From contig NZ_JAINVH010000017.1 of the NCBI RefSeq assembly GCF_020400825.1, positions 1-64,000 on the forward strand: 64,000 bases of DNA, in the 5' to 3' direction. Numbering within the stretch: position 1 is the first letter of the stretch; every line of letters starts with the position of its first letter. A program made the translations under genes and the position numbers. This document shows, one piece after another, positions 32,825 through 42,438 of this stretch. The notes beneath the pieces were generated by a model. The model was not told where the DNA came from and ran no database searches. It saw only the letters and a program-made list of their open reading frames with translations. This DNA is from Streptomyces sp. HPF1205 (GTDB lineage Bacteria; Actinomycetota; Actinomycetes; Streptomycetales; Streptomycetaceae).

Positions 32825-34060
32825 TTGCGCACCACCCTCGTCCCTGCGGCCCTCCGCACCGGACTCGCCCTGACCGCGGCCGCGGGCCTGACCCTCACCG
32901 GCCTCACCCTCGCCCCCGCCGCGACCGCCGACCCCTCGCCCGCGCCCTCCGGCATCGGCACCTCCCACTCCTGCGTGCAGAGCCGTCACCCGGCGGTGAT
33001 GTCCTGCGGAGCGGTCCGCGTCACCAGCGGCATGGACAGCCTCCCCCACGCGAGTGGCGCCGTCGATCCGACCGCCACCCCTTCCGGTTACGGCCCGGCC
33101 GACCTGCGTGACGCCTACGCCCTTCCCGACTCGGGAGGCGACGGCGCGACGGTCGCGATCGTGGACGCCTACGACGACCCCAACGCCGAGTCCGACCTGG
33201 CCCAGTACCGCTCCACCTTCGGGCTGCCCGCCTGCACCACCGCGAACGGCTGCTTCCGGAAGGTCGGCCAGGACGGCACCTCGACGCTGCCCAGGGCCGA
33301 CGCGGGCTGGGCCGAGGAGATCTCCCTCGACCTCGACATGGTCAGCGCGATCTGCCCGGGCTGCCACATCCTGCTGGTCGAGGCGCGGTCGTCCTCGATG
33401 AGCAGCCTGGGCACCGCCGTCAACACCGCGGTGTCGCTGGGCGCCAAGTACGTCTCCAACAGCTGGGGCGGCAGCGAGTCGTCCTCCGACCCCTCGTACG
33501 ACAGCGCCTACTTCGACCACCCGGGCGTCGCCATCACCGCCAGTTCCGGTGACGCGGGCTACGGGGTGGAGTACCCGGCCGCCTCCCGCTACGTGACCGC
33601 GGTCGGCGGCACCTCGCTGCGGCAGGACTCCAGTGCCCGCGGCTGGAGCGAGACGGTCTGGAACGGCGCGGGTTCCGGCTGCTCCGCCTACGACGCGAAG
33701 CCGTCCTGGCAGGCCGACCCCGGCTGCTCGCGGCGCACGGTCGCCGACGTCTCGGCCGTGGCCGACCCCTCCACCGGGGTCGCGGTCTACGACACGTACG
33801 GCAGCGACACCGGCTGGGAGGTGTTCGGCGGGACCAGTGCCTCCGCCCCGATCATCGCCTCCGTCTACGCCCTCGCCGGCACGCCGTCCTCCGGTTCGTC
33901 CCCGGCCTCCTTCCCGTACACCCGCACCGACGCCCTCAACGACGTGACGAGCGGCTCGAACGGGTCGTGCGGCGGCTCCTACCTGTGCACGGGCGAGACC
34001 GGCTACGACGGCCCGAGCGGCCTGGGCACCCCCAGCGGCACGGCCGCGTTCGCGGGGTGA
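32825..34060 (+). CDS. Secreted S53 (sedolisin-like) serine-carboxyl peptidase
   Basis: The 411-residue protein has a signal peptide (hydrophobic stretch near 12-30, AATADP cleavage area). Its catalytic set matches sedolisins rather than subtilisins: Glu165 and Asp169 in EISLD, Asp243 in SSGDAGYG and Ser338 in GGTSASAP. The C-terminal DVTSGSNG and GYDGPSGLGTP form the family calcium site. The usual long inhibitory pro-domain is short or missing. The start is a TTG at 32825 five bases after a perfect AGGAGGAA. Family knowledge: such peptidases act at acidic pH outside the cell. It interrupts the trp-associated membrane genes and trpE, and reads against both. Confidence 0.9.
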   Translation: MRTTLVPAALRTGLALTAAAGLTLTGLTLAPAATADPSPAPSGIGTSHSCVQSRHPAVMSCGAVRVTSGMDSLPHASGAVDPTATPSGYGPADLRDAYALPDSGGDGATVAIVDAYDDPNAESDLAQYRSTFGLPACTTANGCFRKVGQDGTSTLPRADAGWAEEISLDLDMVSAICPGCHILLVEARSSSMSSLGTAVNTAVSLGAKYVSNSWGGSESSSDPSYDSAYFDHPGVAITASSGDAGYGVEYPAASRYVTAVGGTSLRQDSSARGWSETVWNGAGSGCSAYDAKPSWQADPGCSRRTVADVSAVADPSTGVAVYDTYGSDTGWEVFGGTSASAPIIASVYALAGTPSSGSSPASFPYTRTDALNDVTSGSNGSCGGSYLCTGETGYDGPSGLGTPSGTAAFAG

Positions 34061-34081
34061 GCGCGGGGACCTGAGGGGGGC

Positions 34082-35593
34082 TCAGGCGCGCAGGCGGTTC
34101 GCCGTTCCCACCGCCCTGAGCACCGCTGCCGCCTTGTTGCGGCACTCCGTGTCCTCCGCGTCCGGGTCGGAGTCGGCGACGATGCCGGCTCCGGCCTGGA
34201 CGTAGGCCGTGCCGTCGCGGAGCAGGGCGGTACGGATGGCGATGGCGGTGTCGGAGTCGCCCGCGAAGTCGAGGTAGCCGACGCAGCCCCCGTACAACCC
34301 GCGCCGGGCCGGCTCCAGTTCCTCGATGATCTGCATGGCCCGCGGCTTGGGCGCCCCCGACAGCGTGCCGGCCGGGAAGCAGGCGGTGAGGACGTCGAAG
34401 GCGGTGCGCCCGCCGGCGACCTTCCCGGTGACGGTGGAGACGATGTGCATGACGTGCGAGTACCGCTCGATCGACATGAAGTCGACCACCTCGACGCTGC
34501 CGGGCTCGCAGACCCGGCCGAGGTCGTTGCGGCCGAGGTCGACGAGCATCAGGTGCTCGGCCCGCTCCTTGGGGTCGGCCAGCAGTTCCTCGGCGAGCGC
34601 GGTGTCCTCGCGCGGGGTGGCGCCGCGCGGCCGGGTGCCGGCGATGGGGTGCACCATGGCCCGCCCGTCCTCGACCTTGACCAGCGCCTCCGGGCTGGAG
34701 CCGACCACGTCGAAGCCGGGGCCGCCGTCCTGCCCGGGGAAACGCAGCAGGTACATGTACGGGCTGGGGTTGGTGGCCCGCAGCACCCGGTAGACGTCCA
34801 GCGCGCTCGCCCGGCAGGGCGTCTCGAACCGCTGCGAGGGCACCACCTGGAACGCCTCGCCCGCCCTGATCCGCTCCTTGATGTCCTCGACGGCCGCCTT
34901 GAAGTCCTCGCCGCCCCAGCGGGCGGTGTACTCCGGCAGTTCGGAGGGCGGGAGCGAGGCGGGCGCGGTGTGCGTCGGCCGGGCCAGGTCGGCCTCCATG
35001 GCGTCCAGCCGGGCCACGGCGTCCGCGTAGGCCTCGTCCACGCCGGTCGAGGTGTCGTTGTGGTTGATCGCGTTGGCGATCAGCAGGACGCTGCCGTCCC
35101 AGTGGTCGAGGACGGCCAGGTCGGAGGTGAGCAGCATGGTCAGTTCGGGCAGCCCGAGGACGTCCTCGCCGTGGTCGCCGATGCGCTCCAGGCGGCGCAC
35201 GATGTCGTATCCCAGGTAGCCGACCATGCCCCCGGTGAACGGCGGCAGCCCGCCTGCCAGGTCGCGCGGGGTGTGCAGCGCGGCCAGCGTGGCCCGCAGC
35301 GCCTGCAGCGGATCGCCGTCCACGGGCACGCCGACCGGTGGGACGCCCAGCCAGTGCGCCTGCCCGTCCCGCACCGTCAGCGTCGCGGCCGAGCGGACCC
35401 CGACGAAGGAGTACCGGGACCAGGAGCGCCCGTTCTCGGCCGACTCCAGCAGGAAAGTGCCCACCCGCTCCCCCGCCAGCTTGCGGTAGAGCCCGACGGG
35501 GGTGTCGCCGTCGGCGAGCAGCCTGCGGCTGACGGGAATCACCCGCCGGTCGGCCGCCAGCTTGCGGAACGTCTCCAGGTCCATCGCGTCCAT
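34082..35593 (-). CDS. trpE: Anthranilate synthase component I
   Basis: The 503-residue enzyme makes anthranilate from chorismate, with ammonia supplied by a glutaminase subunit not encoded here. The tryptophan feedback motif LLESAE lies near residue 49, and the chorismate-binding C-terminal domain shows the [17 protein letters not shown] and [11 protein letters not shown] motifs. ATG 35593 or 35584 are both possible. There is no ribosome site; TAGTCT ends seven bases before ATG 35593, predicting leaderless initiation there. It lies 51 bases downstream of hisI in the same direction and is separated from the other trp genes by the S53 peptidase and three membrane protein genes. Confidence 0.95.
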   Translation of the reverse strand: MDAMDLETFRKLAADRRVIPVSRRLLADGDTPVGLYRKLAGERVGTFLLESAENGRSWSRYSFVGVRSAATLTVRDGQAHWLGVPPVGVPVDGDPLQALRATLAALHTPRDLAGGLPPFTGGMVGYLGYDIVRRLERIGDHGEDVLGLPELTMLLTSDLAVLDHWDGSVLLIANAINHNDTSTGVDEAYADAVARLDAMEADLARPTHTAPASLPPSELPEYTARWGGEDFKAAVEDIKERIRAGEAFQVVPSQRFETPCRASALDVYRVLRATNPSPYMYLLRFPGQDGGPGFDVVGSSPEALVKVEDGRAMVHPIAGTRPRGATPREDTALAEELLADPKERAEHLMLVDLGRNDLGRVCEPGSVEVVDFMSIERYSHVMHIVSTVTGKVAGGRTAFDVLTACFPAGTLSGAPKPRAMQIIEELEPARRGLYGGCVGYLDFAGDSDTAIAIRTALLRDGTAYVQAGAGIVADSDPDAEDTECRNKAAAVLRAVGTANRLRA

Positions 35594-35644
35594 GGCGCAG
35601 AGACTAGCCGTCCGCAGCGGGCCCGCGCCCGCTCGTCCCACGGG

Positions 35645-36019
35645 TCAGCCCAGCGGCAGGGTCCCGGCGTCGAAGCACGTCCGGTCGCCGGTGTGGCAGG
35701 CCGCCCCCACCTGGTCCACCTTCACCAGCACGGTGTCGCCGTCGCAGTCCAGCGCCACCGACTTCACGTGCTGGACGTGGCCGGAGGTGTCGCCCTTGAC
35801 CCAGTACTCGCCGCGGCTGCGGCTCCAGTAGGTGCAGCGGCCGGTGGTGAGGGTGCGGCGCAGCGCCTCGTCGTCCATCCAGCCGAGCATCAGCACCTCG
35901 CCGGTGTCGTACTGCTGGGCGATGGCGGGGACCAGGCCGTCGGGATTCCGCTTCAGACGGGCGGCGACGGCGGGGTCGAGGGAAGGGGCGGGTGACGTGG
36001 GCTCCGGCATGGGTTCCAT
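35645..36019 (-). CDS. hisI: Phosphoribosyl-AMP cyclohydrolase
   Basis: The 124-residue enzyme opens the adenine ring of PR-AMP, the third step in histidine synthesis. Zinc and magnesium ligands are visible in the [13 protein letters not shown] segment and the conserved [13 protein letters not shown]. Length is normal for a monofunctional HisI, with no HisE domain fused. ATG 36019 or the next ATG at 36010 could start it; GGCGG lies upstream of the first. It is the only his gene separated from the main cluster, and two rightward genes lie between it and hisF. trpE follows 51 bases downstream. Confidence 0.94.
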   Translation of the reverse strand: MEPMPEPTSPAPSLDPAVAARLKRNPDGLVPAIAQQYDTGEVLMLGWMDDEALRRTLTTGRCTYWSRSRGEYWVKGDTSGHVQHVKSVALDCDGDTVLVKVDQVGAACHTGDRTCFDAGTLPLG

Positions 36020-36136
36020 TGTGCCGCCGATCTTCCGCGACGAGAAAAGCCTCAATAAATGGCAAAGAGGGCAAGGTCGTTGTCCACCGACCGGTAGTCG
36101 CTCGCTGTTGTCACTCCTATGGGGCATCCTGCGTGC

Positions 36137-37102
36137 ATGGGTTTTCCTCCGCCGCCACCGAACGGTCCGCCGCCCCCTGAGCAGGGCGGCGGCTTTGGTC
36201 CACCGCAGGGCTTCGGCCCCCCGCCGCCTCCGCCACCGGGAGACGGCGGCTACGGCTATCCGCAGCAAGGAGGGCAGGAGGGCTACGGGGCGCCGCAGCA
36301 GCCGGGGCCCTACGGCCAGCAGCCCGGCGGGTACGGCCAGCCTCCCGGGGGGTACGGTCAGCAGCCCGGCGGATACGGCCCGCCGGGACCTCCCGGGCCG
36401 CCGGCTCCTCCCGGCGGTTACGGCTACCCGGGCCCCGGCGGCTACCCTCCGCCCCCGCCGCCGCCGAACAACCGCAAGCGGAACGTCGCGATCGCGGTCG
36501 GCGCCGTGGTGGTGGTCGGCGCGGTCGTCGCCGGTGTGGCGCTCGCGAGCGGCGGTGGCGACAAGAAGGACGACGCCAAGCCGAGCGGCGGCACCAGCCA
36601 CTCGGTGTCGGCGCCGAGCACGTCCGGCCTGCCGAGCGACATCCCGACCGATGTGCCGAGCGACCTGCCGAGCGACATCCCCACGCCGACGTTCACCCTG
36701 CCGTCGGACCTGCCCAGCTTCACCCTCGACCCGACACCCACCGAAAAGGTGGTGCCGTACGTGATACTGAGCCCGGGCAAGTGCTTCGACGCGCCCACGC
36801 TGACGCCCAGCGTCGACCACGTGACGACCCGCTCGTGCCACTCCGCGCACGACGCCCAGGTGGTCGCCAACGAGACGCTGTCGGGCACCTTCGCCACGGA
36901 CGAGGACATCCAGAACAAGGCCCTCGCCCTGTGCACCAGCGACGCGCGCAAGCACCTGCCGGCGGACGGCCGCACGTACTACCCGTACGCGCTGTTCCCG
37001 AAGCTGACCACGTACGAGATCCAGGGTCGCAAGACGGTCACCTGCTCGCTGACCCGCAACAACGGCAAGAACGGGGTCAAGCTCTACAGCCCGCTGGGCT
37101 GA
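36137..37102 (+). CDS. Proline/glycine-rich membrane protein with septum-formation-like domain
   Basis: The 321-residue protein begins with about 110 residues of Pro/Gly/Tyr/Gln-rich repeats (GGYGQQP type), then one membrane helix at 116-137, a Ser/Pro/Asp linker with repeated PSD units (150-205), and an extracellular domain with four Cys. That domain shows GKCFDAP and [12 protein letters not shown], the pattern of the actinobacterial septum-formation family. The cytoplasmic disordered tail followed by an external domain is common in streptomycete cell-surface regulators. ATG 36137 is preferred; an ATG at 36119 is in frame. Function is unknown. It starts a rightward pair that interrupts the his cluster. 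Confidence 0.75.
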   Translation: MGFPPPPPNGPPPPEQGGGFGPPQGFGPPPPPPPGDGGYGYPQQGGQEGYGAPQQPGPYGQQPGGYGQPPGGYGQQPGGYGPPGPPGPPAPPGGYGYPGPGGYPPPPPPPNNRKRNVAIAVGAVVVVGAVVAGVALASGGGDKKDDAKPSGGTSHSVSAPSTSGLPSDIPTDVPSDLPSDIPTPTFTLPSDLPSFTLDPTPTEKVVPYVILSPGKCFDAPTLTPSVDHVTTRSCHSAHDAQVVANETLSGTFATDEDIQNKALALCTSDARKHLPADGRTYYPYALFPKLTTYEIQGRKTVTCSLTRNNGKNGVKLYSPLG

Positions 37103-37188
37103 GCCGGATCCGCCCGCCGCGTCCTTTCGCCCGTGCCGCCGCGTGGCGAGGAGCGGACGTACACCCGCGGGGTCATTACCCTGGCGTC

Positions 37189-37821
37189 ATGTCCACACAT
37201 GCACAGCGTGAACGTCTGCTCCTCGCCGACATCCTGGAGGGAGCCGGGCCGGACGCGCCGACGTTGTGCCAGGGCTGGACCACCAGGGACCTGGCCGCGC
37301 ACGTGGTGGTGCGCGAGCGGCGCGGTGACGCGGCCGCGGGGATCGTGGTGCCCAAGCTGGCCGACCGCCTGGAGCGGGTCCGCGCGCAGTACGCGACCAA
37401 GCCGTACGAGGAGCTGATCCAGCTCATCAGGACCGGCCCGCCGCGGCTGTCCCCGTTCAGCCTCAAGCAGGTCGACGAGGCGGCGAACACCATCGAGTTC
37501 TACGTCCACTCCGAGGACGTCCGCCGCGCCGCGCCCGACTGGACGCCCCGCGCGATCGACCCGCTGTTCGCCGACGCCCTGTGGGTCCGTCTGGAGCGCG
37601 TCGCGCGCATGCTGGGCCGCCGCTGCCCGGTCGGCCTGGTGCTGCGCCGCCCCGACGGCCAGACGGTGGTGGCCCACAAGGGCTCCCCCGTCGTCACCGT
37701 CACCGGCGAGCCCTCGGAGCTGGCCGTCTTCGCCTTCGGCCGCCAGCGGGCCGCCACGGTCGAGACGCAGGGCGACGAGGACGCGGTCGCCAAGGCGTAC
37801 AGCGCGACACTGGGCGTCTGA
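37189..37821 (+). CDS. TIGR03085-like mycothiol-dependent isomerase/DinB-fold protein
   Basis: The 210-residue protein belongs to the actinobacterial maleylpyruvate-isomerase/DinB helical superfamily, close to TIGR03085. The opening LLLADILEGAGPDAPTLCQG leads to a W-T-x-R-D-L-A-x-H segment that provides a metal-binding His, and a second likely metal His lies in EFYVHSEDVRR. Members use mycothiol or remain uncharacterised. There is no ribosome site; TACCCT ends six bases before the ATG, so the message is probably leaderless. It is convergent with hisF, and a short palindrome occupies the 16-base gap. Confidence 0.8.
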   Translation: MSTHAQRERLLLADILEGAGPDAPTLCQGWTTRDLAAHVVVRERRGDAAAGIVVPKLADRLERVRAQYATKPYEELIQLIRTGPPRLSPFSLKQVDEAANTIEFYVHSEDVRRAAPDWTPRAIDPLFADALWVRLERVARMLGRRCPVGLVLRRPDGQTVVAHKGSPVVTVTGEPSELAVFAFGRQRAATVETQGDEDAVAKAYSATLGV

Positions 37822-37837
37822 CCGGCCGGCGGCCGGT

Positions 37838-38593
37838 TCAGCGGACGGGGTGCCCCGACGCCCGCAGGGCGGACTTGACCTCGCCGATGCGCAGGTCGCC
37901 GAAGTGGAACACGGAGGCGGCCAGCACGGCGTCCGCGCCCGCGGCGACGGCGGGCGCGAAGTCCCCGACCTTGCCCGCGCCGCCCGAGGCGATCACCGGG
38001 ACGGTGACGTGGGCGCGGACGGCGGCGATCATCTCCGTGTCGTAGCCGTCCTTGGTGCCGTCGGCGTCCATGGAGTTCAGCAGGATCTCCCCGGCGCCGA
38101 GTTCGGCGGCGCGGTGCGCCCACTCGACGGCGTCGATGCCGGTGCCGCGGCGGCCGCCGTGCGTGGTGACCTCGAAGGAGCCCGAGGGGGTGCGGCGCGC
38201 GTCCACGGACAGGACCAGCACCTGGCGGCCGAAGCGTTCGGCGATCTCCCGGATCAGCTCGGGCCGGGCGATGGCCGCGGTGTTGACGCCCACCTTGTCC
38301 GCGCCGGCCCGCAGCAGCTTGTCCACGTCCTCGGCGCTGCGCACCCCGCCGCCCACGGTGAGCGGGATGAAGACCTGCTCCGCGGTGCGCCGCACCACGT
38401 CGTACGTGGTCTCGCGGTCGCCGGAGGACGCGGTGATGTCCAGGAACGTCAGCTCGTCCGCGCCCTCGGCGTCGTAGAGCCTGGCCATCTCGACCGGGTC
38501 GCCCGCGTCCCGCAGGTCGCGGAAGTTGACGCCCTTGACCACCCGCCCGGCGTCGACGTCCAGGCAGGGGATGACTCGGACCGCCAGGGTCAT
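37838..38593 (-). CDS. hisF: Imidazole glycerol phosphate synthase cyclase subunit
   Basis: The 251-residue TIM barrel uses ammonia from HisH to form imidazole glycerol phosphate and AICAR. The two catalytic aspartates lie in [15 protein letters not shown] and VLSVDARR. The [14 protein letters not shown] and VIASGGAGK phosphate sites are intact. ATG 38593 overlaps the ridA stop by four bases. It is the last gene of the leftward his run. Confidence 0.96.
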   Translation of the reverse strand: MTLAVRVIPCLDVDAGRVVKGVNFRDLRDAGDPVEMARLYDAEGADELTFLDITASSGDRETTYDVVRRTAEQVFIPLTVGGGVRSAEDVDKLLRAGADKVGVNTAAIARPELIREIAERFGRQVLVLSVDARRTPSGSFEVTTHGGRRGTGIDAVEWAHRAAELGAGEILLNSMDADGTKDGYDTEMIAAVRAHVTVPVIASGGAGKVGDFAPAVAAGADAVLAASVFHFGDLRIGEVKSALRASGHPVR

Positions 38594-38994
38594 GAGGTGT
38601 TTCCTCCGAAGGCTTCGATCTCGACCTCGACCAGCACCCGGGGGTCGGTGAACCCGGCCACGAGGACCATGGTGGACACCGGCCGCACCGCGCCGAACAG
38701 CTCCCGGTGGGCGCGGCCGACGTCCTCGACGTCGCGGGCGTGGCTGAGGTACATGCGGGTACGGATCACGTCCGGCGCGCCCAGGCCGAACGGCTCCAGC
38801 GCGGCCAGCGCGTCGCGGAAGGCGAACAGCGCCTGCTCGTAGGGGCTGCCCTCGCCCCGGACCACCCCGCCGGCCGGCGGCATCGTGCCCGACACCAGGA
38901 CCAGGTTTCCCGCGGCCACGGCCCGGGCGGAACCGAGGGTCTGCTCCCAGGAACTGTCGCTCTGCGTACGCCGCACGGCGGGGGTGCCGGTCAT
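38590..38994 (-). CDS. RidA-family (YjgF/YER057c) protein within the his operon
   Basis: The 134-residue protein has the RidA fold: [10 protein letters not shown] near the N-terminus, then [16 protein letters not shown], and VIRTRMYL with the Arg that in active RidA binds the imine carboxylate. RidA proteins hydrolyse reactive enamines/imines such as 2-aminoacrylate; some relatives have other roles. Both ends overlap neighbours by four bases (priA stop with its ATG, its stop with the hisF ATG), so it is translationally locked between two histidine enzymes. Whether it detoxifies an intermediate of this pathway is inference. Confidence 0.85.
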   Translation of the reverse strand: MTGTPAVRRTQSDSSWEQTLGSARAVAAGNLVLVSGTMPPAGGVVRGEGSPYEQALFAFRDALAALEPFGLGAPDVIRTRMYLSHARDVEDVGRAHRELFGAVRPVSTMVLVAGFTDPRVLVEVEIEAFGGNTS

Positions 38995-39716
38995 CGGGAC
39001 ACTGCCTCCAACGCTTCCTCAAGAGTGAACGCCTTCGCGTAGAGCGCCTTTCCGACGATCGCCCCTTCCACGCCCAGCGGCACGAGACCGGCCAGGGCCC
39101 GCAGGTCGTCGAGGCTGGACACCCCGCCCGAGGCGACCACGGGCTTGTCGGTGGCCGCGCACACCTGCCGCAGCAGTTCCAGGTTGGGGCCCTGGAGGGT
39201 GCCGTCCTTGGCGATGTCGGTGACGACGTACCGCGCGCAGCCCTCGGAGTCCAGCCGGGCCAGCGTCTCGTACAGGTCGCCGCCGTCCCTGGTCCAGCCG
39301 CGGCCGCGCAGCGTCGTGCCGCGCACGTCCAGGCCGACCGCGATCTTCTCGCCGTGCTCGGCGATCACCTTGGCGACCCACTGCGGCGACTCCAGGGCGG
39401 CGGTGCCCAGGTTCACCCGGGTGCAGCCGGTGGCCAGCGCCGCGGCGAGCGAGGCGTCGTCGCGGATGCCGCCGGACAGTTCGACCTTGATGTCCATGGT
39501 GCGGGCCACCTCGCCGATCAGCCGCCGGTTGTCACCGGTGCCGAAGGCCGCGTCGAGGTCCACCAGATGCAGCCACCGCGCGCCGGCCGACTGCCAGGCG
39601 AGCGCGGCGGCCAGCGGGTCGCCGTACGAGGTCTCCGAGCCGGACTCGCCGTGGACGAGGCGCACGGCCTGGCCGTCCCGGACGTCGACGGCGGGGAGGA
39701 GTTCGAGCGTGGTCAT
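38991..39716 (-). CDS. priA: PriA, bifunctional HisA/TrpF isomerase
   Basis: The 241-residue TIM barrel isomerises ProFAR in histidine synthesis and, in streptomycetes, also phosphoribosylanthranilate in tryptophan synthesis. The opening [15 protein letters not shown] carries the catalytic Asp of the first strand, and [16 protein letters not shown] holds the second. The absence of any trpF in the window fits the dual role, although trpF elsewhere cannot be excluded. ATG 39716 follows GAGGA at good spacing. Its stop overlaps the ridA start. A run of short tandem repeats lies between hisH and this gene. Confidence 0.93.
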   Translation of the reverse strand: MTTLELLPAVDVRDGQAVRLVHGESGSETSYGDPLAAALAWQSAGARWLHLVDLDAAFGTGDNRRLIGEVARTMDIKVELSGGIRDDASLAAALATGCTRVNLGTAALESPQWVAKVIAEHGEKIAVGLDVRGTTLRGRGWTRDGGDLYETLARLDSEGCARYVVTDIAKDGTLQGPNLELLRQVCAATDKPVVASGGVSSLDDLRALAGLVPLGVEGAIVGKALYAKAFTLEEALEAVSR

Positions 39717-39737
39717 CGGGGTGCGGTCCTCGCAGGG

Positions 39738-39800
39738 TACGGACGGGTGTACGGACGGATGTGCGGACGGGATGTGCGGGCGGGATGTGCGGGCGGGATG
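39738..39800. repeat. 12-13 bp tandem repeat between hisH and priA
   Basis: Five imperfect copies of a unit like TGCGGGCGGGATG run from 39738 to 39800; two adjacent copies (39775-39787, 39788-39800) are identical. They lie in the 137-base hisH-priA gap, upstream of the priA ribosome site. Confidence 0.85.
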
Positions 39801-39853
39801 TGCGGATCCGCCGGGAACCCCGGGCCCTGGCGCGGGCCCGGGTCCCGGCACGG

Positions 39854-40492
39854 TCACTGGAGCGTGCCGAGCCAGTTGGCCAGCAGCCTGGCGCCGGCGT
39901 CGCCGGATTTCTCGGGGTGGAACTGGGTGGCCCACAGCGGCCCGTTCTCCACCGCGGCCACGAACGGCTCGCCATGGGTGGTCCAGGCGACCTTGGGCGG
40001 GCGGATGGCCGGGTTGGCGGTCTCCAGCTCCCAGGCGCGCACCGCGTAGGAGTGGACGAAGTAGAACCGGGTGTCCTCGTCGAGCCCGGCGAACTGCGCC
40101 GAGTCCGGCGGGACCTTGACCGTGTTCCAGCCCATGTGCGGGACGACGGGGGCGCGCAGCGGCTCGACCACGCCGGGCCACTCGTCCAGGCCCTCGGTCT
40201 GCACGCCGTGCTCGATGCCGCGGGCGAACAGGATCTGCATGCCGACGCAGATGCCCAGCACCGGGCGCCCGCCGGACAGGCGGCGGCCGATGATCCAGTC
40301 GCCGCGCACCCCCCGCAGCCCCGCCATGCAGGCGGCGAACGCGCCGACGCCGGGCACCAGCAGCCCGTCGGCGTTCATCGCCTTGTCGTAGTCGGCGGTG
40401 ATCTCCACGTCGGCGCCGGCCCGGGCCAGCGCGCGCTCGGCGGACCGGACGTTGCCGAACCCGTAGTCGAGCACCACCACGCTCTTCGTCAT
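39854..40492 (-). CDS. hisH: Imidazole glycerol phosphate synthase glutaminase subunit
   Basis: The 212-residue class I glutaminase releases ammonia for HisF. The nucleophile Cys is in [11 protein letters not shown], and the His-Glu pair is in [11 protein letters not shown]. The N-terminal [14 protein letters not shown] is standard. The ATG start is 13 bases after the small membrane protein gene. Length is normal. HisF lies two genes further on, so the two subunits share one transcript. Confidence 0.96.
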   Translation of the reverse strand: MTKSVVVLDYGFGNVRSAERALARAGADVEITADYDKAMNADGLLVPGVGAFAACMAGLRGVRGDWIIGRRLSGGRPVLGICVGMQILFARGIEHGVQTEGLDEWPGVVEPLRAPVVPHMGWNTVKVPPDSAQFAGLDEDTRFYFVHSYAVRAWELETANPAIRPPKVAWTTHGEPFVAAVENGPLWATQFHPEKSGDAGARLLANWLGTLQ

Positions 40493-40505
40493 CGCGGCCG
40501 CCTCC

Positions 40506-40658
40506 TCACAGCCGCAGCAGCCCGACGGCCAGCGCCGACAGCGAGCCGATGGCCAGCAGGGTGATCAGGCTGCGGGACTGCTTCTGCTTCCAGAAGGAGT
40601 ACACCCCTCCGGCCAGGAACAGCCCGAACAGGATGAAGAGGGACGAGGCCTTGTTCAT
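40506..40658 (-). CDS. Small his-operon membrane protein
   Basis: A 50-residue protein starting [18 protein letters not shown] has two hydrophobic stretches (about 6-20 and 31-49) around a basic KQKQSR loop. It begins two bases after the hisB stop and ends 13 bases before hisH, so it is surely cotranscribed with them. Function is unknown. Base composition and codon use fit a real gene. Confidence 0.72.
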   Translation of the reverse strand: MNKASSLFILFGLFLAGGVYSFWKQKQSRSLITLLAIGSLSALAVGLLRL

Positions 40659-40660
40659 CG

Positions 40661-41254
40661 TTACAGCGCGCCCTTCGTCGACGGCAGGATTCCGGCGGCG
40701 CGCGGATCGCGCTCGCTGGCGTAGCGCAGCGCCCGCGCCAGCGCCTTGAACTGGCACTCCACGATGTGGTGCGCGTTGCGCCCGTACGGTACGTGGACGT
40801 GGAGCGCGATCTGCGCCTGGGCGACGAAGGACTCCAGGACGTGCCGGGTCATCGTCGTGTCGTAGCCGCCGATCATCGGCGCCATGTTCTCCGGCTCGGT
40901 GTGCACCAGGTAGGGGCGGCCGGAAAGGTCGACGGTCACCTGGGCGAGGGACTCGTCCAGCGGGACGGTGCAGTTGCCGAACCGGTAGATGCCCACCTTG
41001 TCGCCGAGCGCCTGCCGGAAGGCGGCGCCGAGGGCCAGGGCGGTGTCCTCGATGGTGTGGTGGGTGTCGATGTGCAGGTCGCCCTCGGTCTTCACGCTGA
41101 GGTCGAACAGGCCGTGCCGGCCGAGCTGGTCGAGCATGTGGTCGTAGAAGCCCACCCCGGTGGAGACCGAGACCTGGCCGGTGCCGTCCAGGTCGATCTC
41201 CACCACCGTGGACGTCTCCTTGGTGGTGCGCTCGACGCGGCCCACGCGGGTCAT
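40661..41254 (-). CDS. hisB: Imidazoleglycerol-phosphate dehydratase
   Basis: The 197-residue enzyme dehydrates imidazole glycerol phosphate. Its metal-binding histidines are in [14 protein letters not shown] and in [19 protein letters not shown], the two family signatures. It is monofunctional, without the phosphatase domain found in enterobacteria. The ATG overlaps the hisC stop by four bases. Confidence 0.96.
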   Translation of the reverse strand: MTRVGRVERTTKETSTVVEIDLDGTGQVSVSTGVGFYDHMLDQLGRHGLFDLSVKTEGDLHIDTHHTIEDTALALGAAFRQALGDKVGIYRFGNCTVPLDESLAQVTVDLSGRPYLVHTEPENMAPMIGGYDTTMTRHVLESFVAQAQIALHVHVPYGRNAHHIVECQFKALARALRYASERDPRAAGILPSTKGAL

Positions 41255-42438
41255 GCGGTTGCCTCCGAAGTGGTGGTGCCGGCTGGTGTGCCCGGCTGTG
41301 CTGATGTGCCCGGCGCTGCTGCCGTATCCGGCTGTGTGCCGTGCTCCTTGAAGACGGCGCGCGCCGCCTCCAGGAAGGCGTCGTTCTCGGCCGGGGTGCC
41401 GGCCGAGACCCGCAGGCGGCCGGGGACGCCGACGTCACGGATCAGCACGCCGCGGTCGAGGATCGCCCGCCAGGCGGCGTGGCTGTCGGCGAAGGTGCCG
41501 AACTGCACGAAGTTGGCGTCGGACTCGGTGACGTCGTAGCCGATGCCGCGCAGCTCGTCGACCAGCCGGTCGCGCTCCCGCTTGAGCTGCTCGACGTAGC
41601 CGAGCAGGGTGTCGGTGTACTCCAGCGCGGCCAGCGCGGTCGCCTGGTTGACCGACGACAAGTGGTACGGCAGCCGGACCAGTTGGACGGCGTCCACCAC
41701 GGCGGGGTCGGCGGCCATGTAGCCCAGCCGCAGCCCTGCCGCGCCGAACGCCTTGGACATCGTCCTGGTCACCACCAGGTTGGGCCGGCCGGCCAGCAGC
41801 GGCAGCAGCGACGGGCGGTGGGAGAACTCGCCGTACGCCTCGTCCACGACCACCATGCACGGCTTGACGGCCAGCGCGGTCTCGTACAGCTCCAGCACGG
41901 TCTCGGCGGCCACCGCGGTGCCGGTGGGGTTGTTGGGCGAGCAGACGAAGACGACGTCGGGGCGCGCCGCGCGGATCTGCGCGGCGGCGCCCGCCACGTC
42001 GATGGTGAAGTCCTCGTTGCGCGCGCCGGAGATCCAGGCGGTGCCGGTGCCGCGCGAGATCAGGGCGTGCATCGAGTACGAGGGCTCGAAGCCGATCGCG
42101 GTACGCCCCGGGCCGCCGAACACCTGCAGGAGCTGCTGGATGACCTCGTTGGAGCCGTTGGCGGCCCACACCTGGTCCGTGCCGACGGTGTGGCCCGTCG
42201 TACGCGACAGATAGGCGGCGAGCCGGGTGCGCAGCTCGACCGCGTCCCGGTCGGGGTAGCGGTTGAGCCCGCGGGCGGCCTCGGCGACGCGCTCGGCGAT
42301 CCGGGCGACCAGCGGCTCGGGCAGCGGGTACGGGTTCTCGTTGGTGTTCAGCCGCACCGGCACGTCGAGCTGGGGGGCGCCGTACGGGGACTGGCCGCGC
42401 AGCTCCTCGCGCAGGGGGAGGTCGTCGATGCGGGTCAC
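41251..42438 (-). CDS. hisC: Histidinol-phosphate aminotransferase
   Basis: The 395-residue PLP enzyme converts imidazole acetol phosphate to histidinol phosphate. The pyridoxal lysine lies in [17 protein letters not shown], with [10 protein letters not shown] and VDEAYGEF upstream. The C-terminus carries a 30-residue Ala/Pro/Thr-rich tail beyond the fold. ATG 42438 overlaps the hisD stop by four bases and its own stop overlaps hisB, giving an unbroken coupled run. Confidence 0.95.
   Translation of the reverse strand: MTRIDDLPLREELRGQSPYGAPQLDVPVRLNTNENPYPLPEPLVARIAERVAEAARGLNRYPDRDAVELRTRLAAYLSRTTGHTVGTDQVWAANGSNEVIQQLLQVFGGPGRTAIGFEPSYSMHALISRGTGTAWISGARNEDFTIDVAGAAAQIRAARPDVVFVCSPNNPTGTAVAAETVLELYETALAVKPCMVVVDEAYGEFSHRPSLLPLLAGRPNLVVTRTMSKAFGAAGLRLGYMAADPAVVDAVQLVRLPYHLSSVNQATALAALEYTDTLLGYVEQLKRERDRLVDELRGIGYDVTESDANFVQFGTFADSHAAWRAILDRGVLIRDVGVPGRLRVSAGTPAENDAFLEAARAVFKEHGTQPDTAAAPGTSAQPGTPAGTTTSEATA

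Noticed and set aside
35594-35644. Possible trpE attenuator/leader peptide
   Set aside because: The hisI-trpE gap is only 51 bases and has no Trp-rich leader frame or terminator pair; leaderless start is likelier.
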